Positions 17,624-26,149 of a stretch of 54,292 bases of DNA are shown in pieces. Below the pieces are notes generated by a model. That model saw only the letters and a list, made by a program, of their open reading frames with translations. It ran no database searches and had not been told where the DNA came from. The stretch lies in NCBI GenBank assembly GCA_027034975.1, contig JALVWQ010000015.1, positions 1 through 54,292 on the forward strand. Reading direction: 5' to 3'. Position 1 is the first letter of the stretch, and every line of letters begins with the position of its first letter. The DNA is from Campylobacteraceae bacterium (GTDB taxonomy: Bacteria; Campylobacterota; Campylobacteria; Campylobacterales; Sulfurovaceae). Both the position numbers and the translations under genes were made by a program.

Positions 17624-19849
17624 TTATAACTTTACTATTGTAGCCCCAAGGTTCCCTTTAACCCGCTCGAAACTCTTTACTTTTGGGTGCTTCTTTAAAA
17701 GTTCACTTACAACCTTTACCAAAACTCCACCACCGGTTCCATGGATAACTTCTACCTCATTAAAGCCATGCACAAGGGCATCTGAGAGGAAACTCTGCAA
17801 CTCCTCTTCGGCTTCATCAGCTCTTTTCCCTAAAAGCTTTAACACTATTTTACTCTTTTGAGGTTTATTTACCCTTACACTCACCGATGGATTCGCCACT
17901 TTTGCCTTTTTATTTTCACGAATTGGCTTGAGTTCACTTCGAGGAACTCTCAGCCGCATACCACCAACATCAACCATCGCCTCTTTGGCTTTCAGGCTTA
18001 AAACGACTGCTCGCTTCCCTCGATACTTCACGCTCTGCCCAACCTTTAAATCGATTATCTCTTTCTCTTCCCTCTCCTCTTTGCTCTGCTTCTTCAGAGC
18101 GTGAGCCTCGTTAATTAGTCGTCTCGCCTCTGGACTCTCAGCCTTTTTAAGAGCCGCTTGGAGCTTCTTGAGTGCCTCGGCATAGTTCTGCTCTAACTTA
18201 AAGAGCTTTTGCTTATGCTCTTGCACAATCCGCTCTTTTAAGTTCTCTAACTTCTGCTCCTTTTGCTTGGCTAGCTCTAGTTGCTGCTTCGCCTCTTGCA
18301 GCTTTTGACGCATGGAGATCTCTAACTGCGTAGACTTCTCAATAAGCTGCGAAATCTTCTCTTTGTCCTCACCCAGATACTCTCGTGCCTTTGCTACCAG
18401 AGACCTATCGATCCCGTAACGCTCAGCTGTCTCAAAAGCGTAACTCTTTCCGATACTTCCATGCAGATAGGTATAGGTAGGCTTTTGATGCTCTTCATCA
18501 TAGAGAGCCGCAACAAGCTCTACATCTTCATTAGTAGCCATCAACGAAGCAAGTCGTTTATGGTGCGTTGTTACTATAAACTTCAATCCCTTATTGCTAA
18601 GCTCCTCTAATAATACCCTAAAGAGAGCTGCAGCCTCATCGGCATCGGTTCCAAGCTCTATCTCATCGACGCCTACAATTGCATCTTTTAGTTTAAAGAG
18701 GCGATTAAACTCTACCATGCGTCCAGCAAATGTAGAGATATCATTCTTTACCGATTGTGGATCATCTAAGATTGTCTCTATATTTTCAAACTGCCCAACA
18801 ACACTTCTGTTAGGATTACAAGCAAAAGGGATTAGATACTTTGCCATAAATACTGCTGCTAAAATAGATTTAAGAAGCATCGTCTTCCCACCAGCATTTA
18901 CCCCAGTAACAAGCATAATACTCTTTTGAAACGCTATACTAATTGGAGTTGCATCTTTAATTGCCGGGTGCTTAAAGTCGCTCAAAATTACCTCTTTAGA
19001 AGCCTTTGGGAGTATTAGCTGCAGATCTTGACTCTTTAACATCAAAGCTCTAGCATTGTAGTGGTCTACCCTATCGAACTCTTTGTTGATATATTGCAAA
19101 AATCGCCACCACTTATGCATCGTTGCACTAAAGGCTTTCGCATACCGCTGGTAAATCTCCTCTTGTGCATCAAGCAGCTTTGTACGCCGCTCCTGCAGCT
19201 GCTCTAAAGCATTTGGAACCACATAAAAAAAGCCCATAGAGCTTCGCCCAATAACAGTAGCCTTTAAAACCTTGCTAAAACCACCCCGAACAAGCAAAGC
19301 CTCTTGCCCATAGTAGAGGTGAATCTGTGTATCGACAAGAAAATCTTTGAGCTGCGAATTTCGCATTACACTCGCTAGCTTATCTTTCTCTTCTCGCTTA
19401 AGCCGCTGCAAAGCCTGCTCTATCTCAAAAAGTTCTGGCTCTTTTGTGCTATCGATCAGTGCTTGGTCGTTAAAGTATTGGCATATCTCAAGAAGCTCCA
19501 TAGGTATTTCAATAGCATCTACAAACTCTCGCCACAAAGGGGGAAGTGTCGCAGCTTTAAGCACATTAAAAAACTCAATTAACTTCACAAAGTGGTAGAT
19601 CTGTTCAAGCTGCAAGGTCGCTTGCTTGCTTAAACGGTTTATTAGATCATCTAAATTCGGCAGTGGCGGAAGTGACGGCAACTGAGTATCATCCAACGCC
19701 TTAATAAAACGGTTATGACTCTTGCTATCACCAAGTAAAACGATACTCTTCTCCCTAGCAAAAAAACTCGCTAACCTCTTTATATGGCTCTCTAAATCAA
19801 GCTTCTGACTTAAAATTACCAACCGCTCATTTGGAAATAATTGCTTCAA
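17624..19849 (-). CDS. mutS2: MutS2 family ATPase/Smr-domain protein
   Basis: 741 residues. The order is an N-terminal helical core, a MutS-type ABC ATPase (TGVNAGGKTMLLKS Walker A at ~315-328, VGVDEIELGTDADEAAAL Walker B region, VTTHHKRLASL), a long charged coiled coil (~490-600), a KOW-like segment (LKVGQSVKYRGKRAVVLSL) and a C-terminal Smr domain ending IHGTGGGVL. MutS2 acts on recombination intermediates or on collided ribosomes. The Smr motif normally LDLR/H reads LKLLGKRADEA, so the nuclease Asp may be missing, while HGTG is kept. Confidence 0.95.
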   Translation of the reverse strand: MKQLFPNERLVILSQKLDLESHIKRLASFFAREKSIVLLGDSKSHNRFIKALDDTQLPSLPPLPNLDDLINRLSKQATLQLEQIYHFVKLIEFFNVLKAATLPPLWREFVDAIEIPMELLEICQYFNDQALIDSTKEPELFEIEQALQRLKREEKDKLASVMRNSQLKDFLVDTQIHLYYGQEALLVRGGFSKVLKATVIGRSSMGFFYVVPNALEQLQERRTKLLDAQEEIYQRYAKAFSATMHKWWRFLQYINKEFDRVDHYNARALMLKSQDLQLILPKASKEVILSDFKHPAIKDATPISIAFQKSIMLVTGVNAGGKTMLLKSILAAVFMAKYLIPFACNPNRSVVGQFENIETILDDPQSVKNDISTFAGRMVEFNRLFKLKDAIVGVDEIELGTDADEAAALFRVLLEELSNKGLKFIVTTHHKRLASLMATNEDVELVAALYDEEHQKPTYTYLHGSIGKSYAFETAERYGIDRSLVAKAREYLGEDKEKISQLIEKSTQLEISMRQKLQEAKQQLELAKQKEQKLENLKERIVQEHKQKLFKLEQNYAEALKKLQAALKKAESPEARRLINEAHALKKQSKEEREEKEIIDLKVGQSVKYRGKRAVVLSLKAKEAMVDVGGMRLRVPRSELKPIRENKKAKVANPSVSVRVNKPQKSKIVLKLLGKRADEAEEELQSFLSDALVHGFNEVEVIHGTGGGVLVKVVSELLKKHPKVKSFERVKGNLGATIVKL

Positions 19850-19913
19850 ACTCTACTTGCCCCCTAGTAATATCGATAGAATTATACCAAAATCTAAAAA
19901 ATATAGCGTTCCG

Positions 19914-19945
19914 CACTTACTCCATATCTCCCGATATGGAGTGTT
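19914..19945 (-). repeat. REP-like palindrome, copy 1
   Basis: A ten-pair perfect stem (ACTCCATATC at 19919-19928, GATATGGAGT at 19933-19942) with a four-base loop, flanked by CACTT and GTT. On the minus strand it matches the copy at 53614-53645 at 26 of 32 positions by eye and closely resembles 20553-20585. It lies in the 195-base gap between mutS2 and a lipoprotein gene and has no poly-T tail. Confidence 0.7.
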
Positions 19946-20003
19946 GTTACTGTTGGGCTTCAGATTATTTTGAATTATGTAGTTATTGATGAATTATATC
20001 TTT

Positions 20004-20032
20004 GTTTCTCATCGAGAAATGTGGAACGAGGA
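20004..20032. repeat. Degenerate second palindrome of REP-like pair, copy 1
   Basis: GTTTCTCATCGAGAAATG followed by TGGAACGAG can pair as TTTCTC/GAGAAA or as GTT...CAT/ATG...AAC. It is placed relative to copy 1 much as the clean palindrome at 20626-20649 is to copy 2, which suggests a two-palindrome unit. Confidence 0.45.
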
Positions 20033-20044
20033 GAAATAGCAAAA

Positions 20045-20398
20045 TTAATTATGACACTTACTAGGTGCGGTTTGCACTGTATCACCTTCAAATTTCCATG
20101 GTAAATCTTTGCCATCTTGAGTAAAACTTAAAACTACAGAAAGAGGTTTACCGCCTTCATACTCACCACAGATCCATGTACAAGTAGCATAACCAATACC
20201 ATTTGCTTTTTGAGCTTTACTTACAGTGGTTTGAAATGCAGTTGGACACGACGGAGCTGCACTTCCATTAAGCTTATAACCAACTTTTACAATTTTATAT
20301 GGATCTTTTTTACCTGAGGAAGAACCACCTCCGCAACCAATAAATGCTACTGAAACTGCTGCTAATACAATTGATTTATGCAATAATCTCTTAATCAT
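20045..20398 (-). CDS. Small Gly-rich lipoprotein of unknown function
   Basis: 117 residues. Signal sequence with lipobox VAFIGC, cleaved before C22, then a GGGSSSGKK linker. The mature part has three further Cys (PSCPT, ATCTWICGEYEGG) and PSKCHN at the end, which may form disulfides in the periplasm. AAGGAG precedes the ATG closely. It is flanked on both sides by REP-like palindromes. No family recognised. Confidence 0.7.
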   Translation of the reverse strand: MIKRLLHKSIVLAAVSVAFIGCGGGSSSGKKDPYKIVKVGYKLNGSAAPSCPTAFQTTVSKAQKANGIGYATCTWICGEYEGGKPLSVVLSFTQDGKDLPWKFEGDTVQTAPSKCHN

Positions 20399-20552
20399 TT
20401 ATTCTCCTTTTAAAATAAAATACATTAAAACATATTTAAAGTAAAAAAACACTGAAATTAAACACTTATAAATTACTCTACATAACATATTATTTAACTA
20501 ACTTACCATGAATATAACTTATAGGAGTTTTTAAAAAAACTAAATTTCTCTT

Positions 20553-20585
20553 ACACTCGCTCCATATTTCCCGATATGCAGTGTA
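20553..20585 (-). repeat. REP-like palindrome, copy 2
   Basis: The sequence from 20553 contains CTCCATAT and ATATGCAG arms around TTCCCG, bordered by ACACT and AGTGTA. On the minus strand it reads as a close variant of the palindrome at 19914-19945, with GCGAGTGT in place of GTAAGTG. Confidence 0.65.
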
Positions 20586-20625
20586 TGTATAGTTTATGGT
20601 AATTGTTTAGTATCGGTGGGTATAT

Positions 20626-20649
20626 GCTCCACATTGGGAGATGTGGAGC
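20626..20649. repeat. Second palindrome of REP-like pair, copy 2
   Basis: GCTCCACAT and ATGTGGAGC form a perfect nine-pair stem with loop TGGGAG, about 40 bases after palindrome copy 2 and just before the end of murC. It has no poly-T tail, so a role as a simple terminator is less likely. Confidence 0.65.
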
Positions 20650-20662
20650 AAGTGGAACTCTC

Positions 20663-21979
20663 CTACTTAAGCCCACGAATCTGATAAGTAATATCGCCAG
20701 CTCCAAAGGCAACAACTAAGCCATCTTTATATTTACGAATCACTTCTCGCTTCTCGTCAAGTAGATAGACTTTGTTATCTTTGCGTGTCACTCGCTCTGC
20801 CATGATTGGCTGATAGCGGCTAAAGGCACCTTTGAGATCTATATCTACCTTTACCTCTCCTGCAGCCCAAATTGGTAAAATTGCAAGTTCATCTACCCCC
20901 TCAAAACACTCTACAAACCCTTGTAGATTGTCGATTGTACGGCTATACTTATGAGGTTGCCAAATCGCATATATTCTCTTGATTCCTAAAAGCTTTGCAT
21001 ACTCTTTAATCGACTCTAGTGTAGCTTTAATCTCAGTTGGGTGGTGCCCATAATCATCTATCACAACCATACCATTCTTTTGGATAACATCGAATCGCTT
21101 TTTGATCCCCTTGTATTTACGGAGATTCTCTCGAATTGTCTCTATATCTAAACCAAGTGCTTGGGCTGCTAAGATCGCTAAAGAGGCATCGAGTGCGATA
21201 TGGTACCCTAATCCAAAGAGCTCAAAACTTCCAATGTCTTTAAGCTCAAAGCAGGTATATGGTTCATTATCAACTAGAGTGTACTCAATATTTTTTATAT
21301 CTTGGCTTGGGTAAAGATAGGTACTCTCTAAATCATTTTGCTTTGCTAAGAATGGATCCTCGCCATTAAGCACTCTTATCTTTGCAAGCTCTAAATAGTC
21401 ACGGTAGGCTTGGTAAAATCGACTCTCATCATACTCATAATACTCCATATGCTCAGGCTCAACATTTGTAACTATTGCTAAGTATGGGTTAGAGTTAAGA
21501 AAGCTTGCATCACTCTCGTCAGCTTCAAAGACAACCTCGTTATTTGCAAAAGTGCGCACATTTGAACCGAACTCTTTACTAATTGCTCCAATAAGTGCAT
21601 TGCTCTCTTGTAAAATAGAGGCTAATATAGCCGAAGTTGTGCTCTTTCCATGAGCTCCTGCAACACCATAAACTTTACTATCTTTTAAAATAAACTTCAA
21701 TGCCTCTTTGCGTGCTAAGAGCTTAATCCCAAGCTCTTTTGCTCGTTTATATTCAAGATTATTTGGGCGAATTACCGCAGAGTGAATAACTATATCTGCA
21801 CCCACAACAGCATCTGGATGGTGCGGAATGGTAATTTGTGCACCATAATTAATAGCCAAATCATCAGTAATCTCGCTCTTAGCAATATCACTCCCACTTA
21901 TCTTTATCCCCTGCCCTGCTAAAAACTTTGCAAGTGCTGAGAGTCCAATACCACCAATTCCAATAAAATGAATATGCAT
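20663..21979 (-). CDS. murC: UDP-N-acetylmuramate--L-alanine ligase
   Basis: 438 residues, cytoplasmic enzyme adding the first amino acid to UDP-MurNAc. N-terminal nucleotide fold HFIGIGGIGLSALAKFL, ATP loop GAHGKSTTSAIL, FEADESDASFL, VTNVEPEHMEYY, DDYGHHPTEI and IWQPHKYSRT all match MurC and distinguish it from Mpl and MurD-F. It is 27 bases downstream of an uncharacterised gene that follows dapC. Confidence 0.97.
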   Translation of the reverse strand: MHIHFIGIGGIGLSALAKFLAGQGIKISGSDIAKSEITDDLAINYGAQITIPHHPDAVVGADIVIHSAVIRPNNLEYKRAKELGIKLLARKEALKFILKDSKVYGVAGAHGKSTTSAILASILQESNALIGAISKEFGSNVRTFANNEVVFEADESDASFLNSNPYLAIVTNVEPEHMEYYEYDESRFYQAYRDYLELAKIRVLNGEDPFLAKQNDLESTYLYPSQDIKNIEYTLVDNEPYTCFELKDIGSFELFGLGYHIALDASLAILAAQALGLDIETIRENLRKYKGIKKRFDVIQKNGMVVIDDYGHHPTEIKATLESIKEYAKLLGIKRIYAIWQPHKYSRTIDNLQGFVECFEGVDELAILPIWAAGEVKVDIDLKGAFSRYQPIMAERVTRKDNKVYLLDEKREVIRKYKDGLVVAFGAGDITYQIRGLK

Positions 21980-22006
21980 ATCTATCCTTTTTGCAAAAGA
22001 GATTAC

Positions 22007-22615
22007 CTAATTACTTTGAGCCTCTTTTTGTGCTGCTTCTAATTTATCGAGCCTTGCTTGCAGTTTAGCAACCTCGTCTTTCATCATCTCTAATAAAATG
22101 TCAACAGGTTGCACAAAATCGGTAACAAACACTGCCATTGGGTCACTAAAGTCTGCATCGTCAATCTTAGTTAATTTATTAAAGAAGTCATCAAAGCTAT
22201 ACCCTTTACCAATTGCTGCGGCATGCAACATCATTGCATCTTTAACTTCTGGGTGCTCAACAAGGTAATGAAGCGCCAAAAAAAGCTCCTCAGCAGCCTT
22301 TTTATCGTTAGAGCTAAAGCGCTCAATCGCATGCTCATAAATCCCTCTTGCAGCTGCCCAATCATCTGGTTTGCTTAAATCTAATTTACCGCCCTCTGAT
22401 ATCTCTTTTGATACTCTCTCAAAAGCCTCTTGCACGATACGGTTAAAGAGTTTGTTTATCTCCTCTTCATCTTCTCTTAGAGCCAATTTTGCATCTAAAA
22501 GTTGATAAACTTTGGCTAGCGAGTCAGTATTCTTAGCCTCCTCTTCAAGCTTTTTTAAATTCTCTAAAAACTCTTTATCACTCTTTAATGCCTCTATATC
22601 TAACTCTTGCTTCAT
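22007..22615 (-). CDS. Conserved helical protein of unknown function
   Basis: 202 residues, predicted cytoplasmic and nearly all helix, acidic. Blocks include a Glu/Lys-rich N-terminus, KPDDWAAARGIYEHAIERF, LALHYLVEHPEVKDAMMLHA, a DPMAVFVTDFVQP segment and a C-terminal coiled coil (KDEVAKLQARLDKLEAAQKE). No catalytic motif seen and no family recognised. It overlaps the aminotransferase gene by 4 bp and precedes murC, so it belongs to a cell-wall operon by position only. Confidence 0.75.
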   Translation of the reverse strand: MKQELDIEALKSDKEFLENLKKLEEEAKNTDSLAKVYQLLDAKLALREDEEEINKLFNRIVQEAFERVSKEISEGGKLDLSKPDDWAAARGIYEHAIERFSSNDKKAAEELFLALHYLVEHPEVKDAMMLHAAAIGKGYSFDDFFNKLTKIDDADFSDPMAVFVTDFVQPVDILLEMMKDEVAKLQARLDKLEAAQKEAQSN

Positions 22616-23772
22616 GCTCTTTCCTTTAAAAATTTTGCGACCCTTTGTAGTGCCTCTTTGGTAACATTTGGTTCATAAACTAGCGCTAATCTCCAGTATC
22701 CTACACCTGCACCCTCTCTACCTAAGAACTCTCCAGGAAGGACTTTTACATTGTAGAGCTCATATAGTTTTTTAGCTGCATTTAGGGCATCCTTAACTTC
22801 CATCCATACGTAGAATGTACTATCTGGCATATCTATACCTAAAATGTCTCTTGCTAGCTCTAAGTTTTGTTTATAAATTACTCTAAATGGTTCTACATGC
22901 TCTTGATCTTCCCATGCAACTGCAGCTGCATATTGTAGTGGCAGTGGGGATGCACACCCAACATAGGTTCTATACTTTAAATACTCTTTTAATATTGCTT
23001 TATCTCCTGCTATAAAGCCACTTCTTAGTCCTGGAGCAGAGGAGCGTTTTGAGATAGAGTTTACCGTTACGATATTCTTAAACTCGCTATTTCCAGCTGC
23101 AATTGCTGCATTAAGAATAGAGGGAATTGGCTCATTAAAGTAGAGGTCGATATAGCACTCATCATTAAGTAACACAAAGTTATACTCTAAAGCAAGCTTA
23201 CACCACTCTTGCAACTCCTCTTGGCTCATAACACTTGCAGTTGGGTTGCTTGGTGTATTTAAAATAACCAAATCTACATCTTTTAGGGCCCCTTTGTCTA
23301 TTTGAGGTTTAAAACCATTTGCTTTATTTAACTCCAAATATACAACCTCTGCTCCACTTGCAATTGCTGCACCTTCGTAAATTTGATAAAAGGGGTTAAC
23401 ATATGCTACTTTTGGGCTCTTTTTATCACTTAAAAGAAATTGCGGAAAGTTAAAGAGTAGCTCTCTTGTTCCAAATGTTGGTATGAGCTGATCCATCTGC
23501 AACTCTAAGCCAAACCGCTGCTTCAGGTAACTTATCTGAGCCTCTTTTAAAACTACTTCGCCAGCTGTCTTTGGGTACCTATTAAAAAGATCAATATGTT
23601 CAATAAGTGCCTCTTTAATAAACTGCGGTGTCTCAAATTGTGGCTCGCCAATTGTAAGGCTAATAGGCGTATAGCTAATATTTGGCTCTACACCTTCTAA
23701 GAGCTCATTTAACTTCTCAAATGGGTACTTCTGAAACTGCACTCTTTCATCCTTTACTGCTGTACAAGCCAT
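22612..23772 (-). CDS. dapC: Aminotransferase class I, probable succinyldiaminopimelate transaminase
   Basis: 386 residues, PLP fold type I. NTPSNPTASV binds PLP/substrate carboxylate, LNDECYIDLYF holds the cofactor Asp/Tyr, and NSISKRSSAPGLRSGF carries the Schiff-base Lys (~241). GEFLGREGAGVGYWRLALV has the C-terminal carboxylate-binding Arg. In Campylobacterota such genes are usually assigned to N-succinyl-L,L-DAP transamination in lysine and peptidoglycan synthesis; this fits the neighbours dacB and murC. Substrate is inferred, not proven. Its start lies 19 bp inside dacB. Confidence 0.78.
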   Translation of the reverse strand: MACTAVKDERVQFQKYPFEKLNELLEGVEPNISYTPISLTIGEPQFETPQFIKEALIEHIDLFNRYPKTAGEVVLKEAQISYLKQRFGLELQMDQLIPTFGTRELLFNFPQFLLSDKKSPKVAYVNPFYQIYEGAAIASGAEVVYLELNKANGFKPQIDKGALKDVDLVILNTPSNPTASVMSQEELQEWCKLALEYNFVLLNDECYIDLYFNEPIPSILNAAIAAGNSEFKNIVTVNSISKRSSAPGLRSGFIAGDKAILKEYLKYRTYVGCASPLPLQYAAAVAWEDQEHVEPFRVIYKQNLELARDILGIDMPDSTFYVWMEVKDALNAAKKLYELYNVKVLPGEFLGREGAGVGYWRLALVYEPNVTKEALQRVAKFLKERA

Positions 23773-25151
23773 GTAATTATTTTATTTTGAATATCTCTTC
23801 CAAGCCATATCTTTGCACCATTATAGAAGATTGCAACATTTAAGAGCTTGCCACTCTTTGTCTTTACGAAACCAGCAATATTCTTAGCACGCTTCAGTGT
23901 TCCAGTTTTCATAAAGGCATGCTTTTTTACTACTGAGTGGGCAAACCGTTTCTTGAGTGTTCCATCTACACCGGCAATCGAGAGTGAATTCAACCATAAC
24001 TCGCCAAAATCCCTGTAAGCACTCTGATTAATTCGAATCGCAGTCATTGGCTGCATTCGTGACCGCTTTGAGAGTCCACAACCATTATCGATAAAATCTG
24101 TTGGAGCCAAAACACCTTTGCTCCCTAAAATCTCTTTAATAGCTCTTCGTGATTTCTCTAATGTTGCAGGATAGCCATATCGCTTCGCACCAAGAGCTAA
24201 AAAGAGGTGTCTTGCGTAGAGGTTATTACTCTTCTTTAAAGTCTTTGCAACAATCTTCTTAAGTGGTGCAGAGTAGTGTGTTAAGAGTAGTTTTGCATCT
24301 TTTGGCACAGTTGCTAATTTTAATGCACCACTAAATGTGACTCCTTGATCTTTTAAGAACTTCACAAAAGAGTAGTAGAAACTACTATATGGCATCGAGA
24401 GCACATTATGGAGTGTCACCCCTCGACACTTAGCTGAAATCGATCCCTCTACAACCACATCGACTCGTTGTGGAGATTTAATATACTTCAAATTCGGCCA
24501 GGCATTCTTCCCTCTACAAGCACGGTTATTTACCTTTAGCTTATTAATCAGACGGAAGCTTCGATCACCATAGAGAGGTACAACCTTTACTCCACTCTTG
24601 CTCGGTTTAATCTTTATATAGTTTAAGTGGTCATTATACATCAAAGCGTCTGGCATAGCATTATATTCACTCAAAAAGTTTTTATCAAAACCAGAGCTTA
24701 TCGTAGGGCTATTTTGAAAAAAACTTCTATCGATAACAATATTACCAATAATCTTACGAACACCCAAAGTTGCTATCTTTTTTGCAAACTGCTTTACATC
24801 CCGTGCATTAAGAGTCGGATCTCCATACCCTTTTACAATAATATCTCCATGCAGTACACCACCCTTTAAAGTACCTCGGTAGTAGAGCTGCGTAGGCCAA
24901 CGAAAGTTTGGTCCAAAATCTAAAAGCACTGCATAGGCTGTTGCAATCTTCTCGACAGATGCAGGAACACGGGGGACTAACGGATTTAATGAAGCAGTAA
25001 CTGTACCTGTAGAGAGGTCTTGAATTACAATACTTAAATTCTCTGGAGCAATCTTCTCACTCTTAATCTGCTCCATAATCGTTTGTGGGAGTGTTGCAAA
25101 GAGTGTTGCTCCACTCATTAAAAAAAAGATAAAAAGATAATATAATCTCAC
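23754..25151 (-). CDS. dacB: D-alanyl-D-alanine carboxypeptidase/endopeptidase (PBP4, S13 family)
   Basis: 465 residues with a signal peptide (YLFIFFLMSGATLFA). Periplasmic low-molecular-mass penicillin-binding protein. Active site SxxK is S65-V-E-K68, SxN is SNN in KKSNNLYARH, and KTG is in HAFMKTGTLKRAKN (~408). A large insert between SxxK and SxN is typical of class C PBP4. It trims D-Ala termini and cuts peptide cross-links. Confidence 0.95.
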   Translation of the reverse strand: MRLYYLFIFFLMSGATLFATLPQTIMEQIKSEKIAPENLSIVIQDLSTGTVTASLNPLVPRVPASVEKIATAYAVLLDFGPNFRWPTQLYYRGTLKGGVLHGDIIVKGYGDPTLNARDVKQFAKKIATLGVRKIIGNIVIDRSFFQNSPTISSGFDKNFLSEYNAMPDALMYNDHLNYIKIKPSKSGVKVVPLYGDRSFRLINKLKVNNRACRGKNAWPNLKYIKSPQRVDVVVEGSISAKCRGVTLHNVLSMPYSSFYYSFVKFLKDQGVTFSGALKLATVPKDAKLLLTHYSAPLKKIVAKTLKKSNNLYARHLFLALGAKRYGYPATLEKSRRAIKEILGSKGVLAPTDFIDNGCGLSKRSRMQPMTAIRINQSAYRDFGELWLNSLSIAGVDGTLKKRFAHSVVKKHAFMKTGTLKRAKNIAGFVKTKSGKLLNVAIFYNGAKIWLGRDIQNKIITWLVQQ

Positions 25152-25177
25152 TCTCTATACTCCACTCAGCGTAATCG

Positions 25178-26149
25178 TTATACTACGCCCTGTTCAAATT
25201 GGCTACGCATCTTCTCTTTTTCTAATTCCCGCTTTTTCTTCTCGGCAAGAGCCTTTTTATACTCTTGAACACTAAAACCAAGCCACATAAGAAGCGGTGA
25301 TGCAATAAAGATAGAAGAGTAAGTACCTACAACGACACCAACAAGGAGTGTAAAGCTAAAGCCCTTTAGAATCTCTCCACCAAAGAGGTAAAGCACTAAC
25401 ACAACAAAGAAGGTTGTGAGTGAAGTTAAAGTTGTTCGTGAAAGTGTTCTTGTAACTGACTCATCGATAATATCACTTAAAACAACCTCTTTTGCCTTCT
25501 CAATCCCCTCTCTGATTCTATCGAAAACAATAATGGTATCGTTAAGCGAATACCCTAAAATCGTTAAGATTGCCGCTAGAATATCAAGATTAAACGGTAT
25601 ACGCAAGAGCGAAATCGCCCCAAGAGCAATAGAGACATCATGAATCAAAGCAACTACCGAAGCAAGTGCAAAACGCCACTCAAACCGGAAAGAGATATAA
25701 ATTAAAATCCCTAAAATTGCATAAAGAGTGGCTTTAAGCCCCTTCTCGCGAAGCTCTGCACCAATCTTTGGACCAACCATATCAACGCGTCTAATCTCTA
25801 AGTGCCCTGTATCTTTTAAGATATCGGCTACCTCTTTCCCGATATCTTTGCTTACTGTGCTCGAAGAACTCTTAGTCCGTATTACAATCTCTTTGTCGCT
25901 TCCAAAGTTTGTCACTGAGGCATCTTTATACTTCTCTACCTTGCTTAAAGCACTGCGAATCTCTTTTAAAGGAGCCTTTTTATCATATTTTACCTGTATG
26001 AGGGTACCGCCGGCAAAATCGATACCATAGTTAAAACCCTTTGTAAAAATAATTGCCCATGAACTTAAAACTAAAATAAGCGAAAGCAGTCCAAAATATT
26101 TCGCTTTCGCCATCAATTTTATAGGCTCTTTATATCTAAAAAACTCCAT
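25178..26149 (-). CDS. secF: Protein translocase subunit SecF
   Basis: 323 residues, six membrane helices. GFNYGIDFAGGTLIQV marks the N-terminal periplasmic entry, and GYSLNDTIIVFDRIREG in TM4-5 is the proton-path RND motif. With SecD it uses the proton gradient to pull exported chains through SecYEG. The ATG overlaps the secD stop by one base. The C-terminal basic/acidic tail (AEKKKRELEKEKMRS) is cytoplasmic. Confidence 0.97.
   Translation of the reverse strand: MEFFRYKEPIKLMAKAKYFGLLSLILVLSSWAIIFTKGFNYGIDFAGGTLIQVKYDKKAPLKEIRSALSKVEKYKDASVTNFGSDKEIVIRTKSSSSTVSKDIGKEVADILKDTGHLEIRRVDMVGPKIGAELREKGLKATLYAILGILIYISFRFEWRFALASVVALIHDVSIALGAISLLRIPFNLDILAAILTILGYSLNDTIIVFDRIREGIEKAKEVVLSDIIDESVTRTLSRTTLTSLTTFFVVLVLYLFGGEILKGFSFTLLVGVVVGTYSSIFIASPLLMWLGFSVQEYKKALAEKKKRELEKEKMRSQFEQGVV

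Noticed and set aside
19850-20662. Palindromes considered as ordinary terminators for mutS2, the lipoprotein gene and murC
   Set aside because: They lack T-runs, come in matched pairs and recur at 53614, so a repeat family fits better; a secondary terminator role is not excluded.
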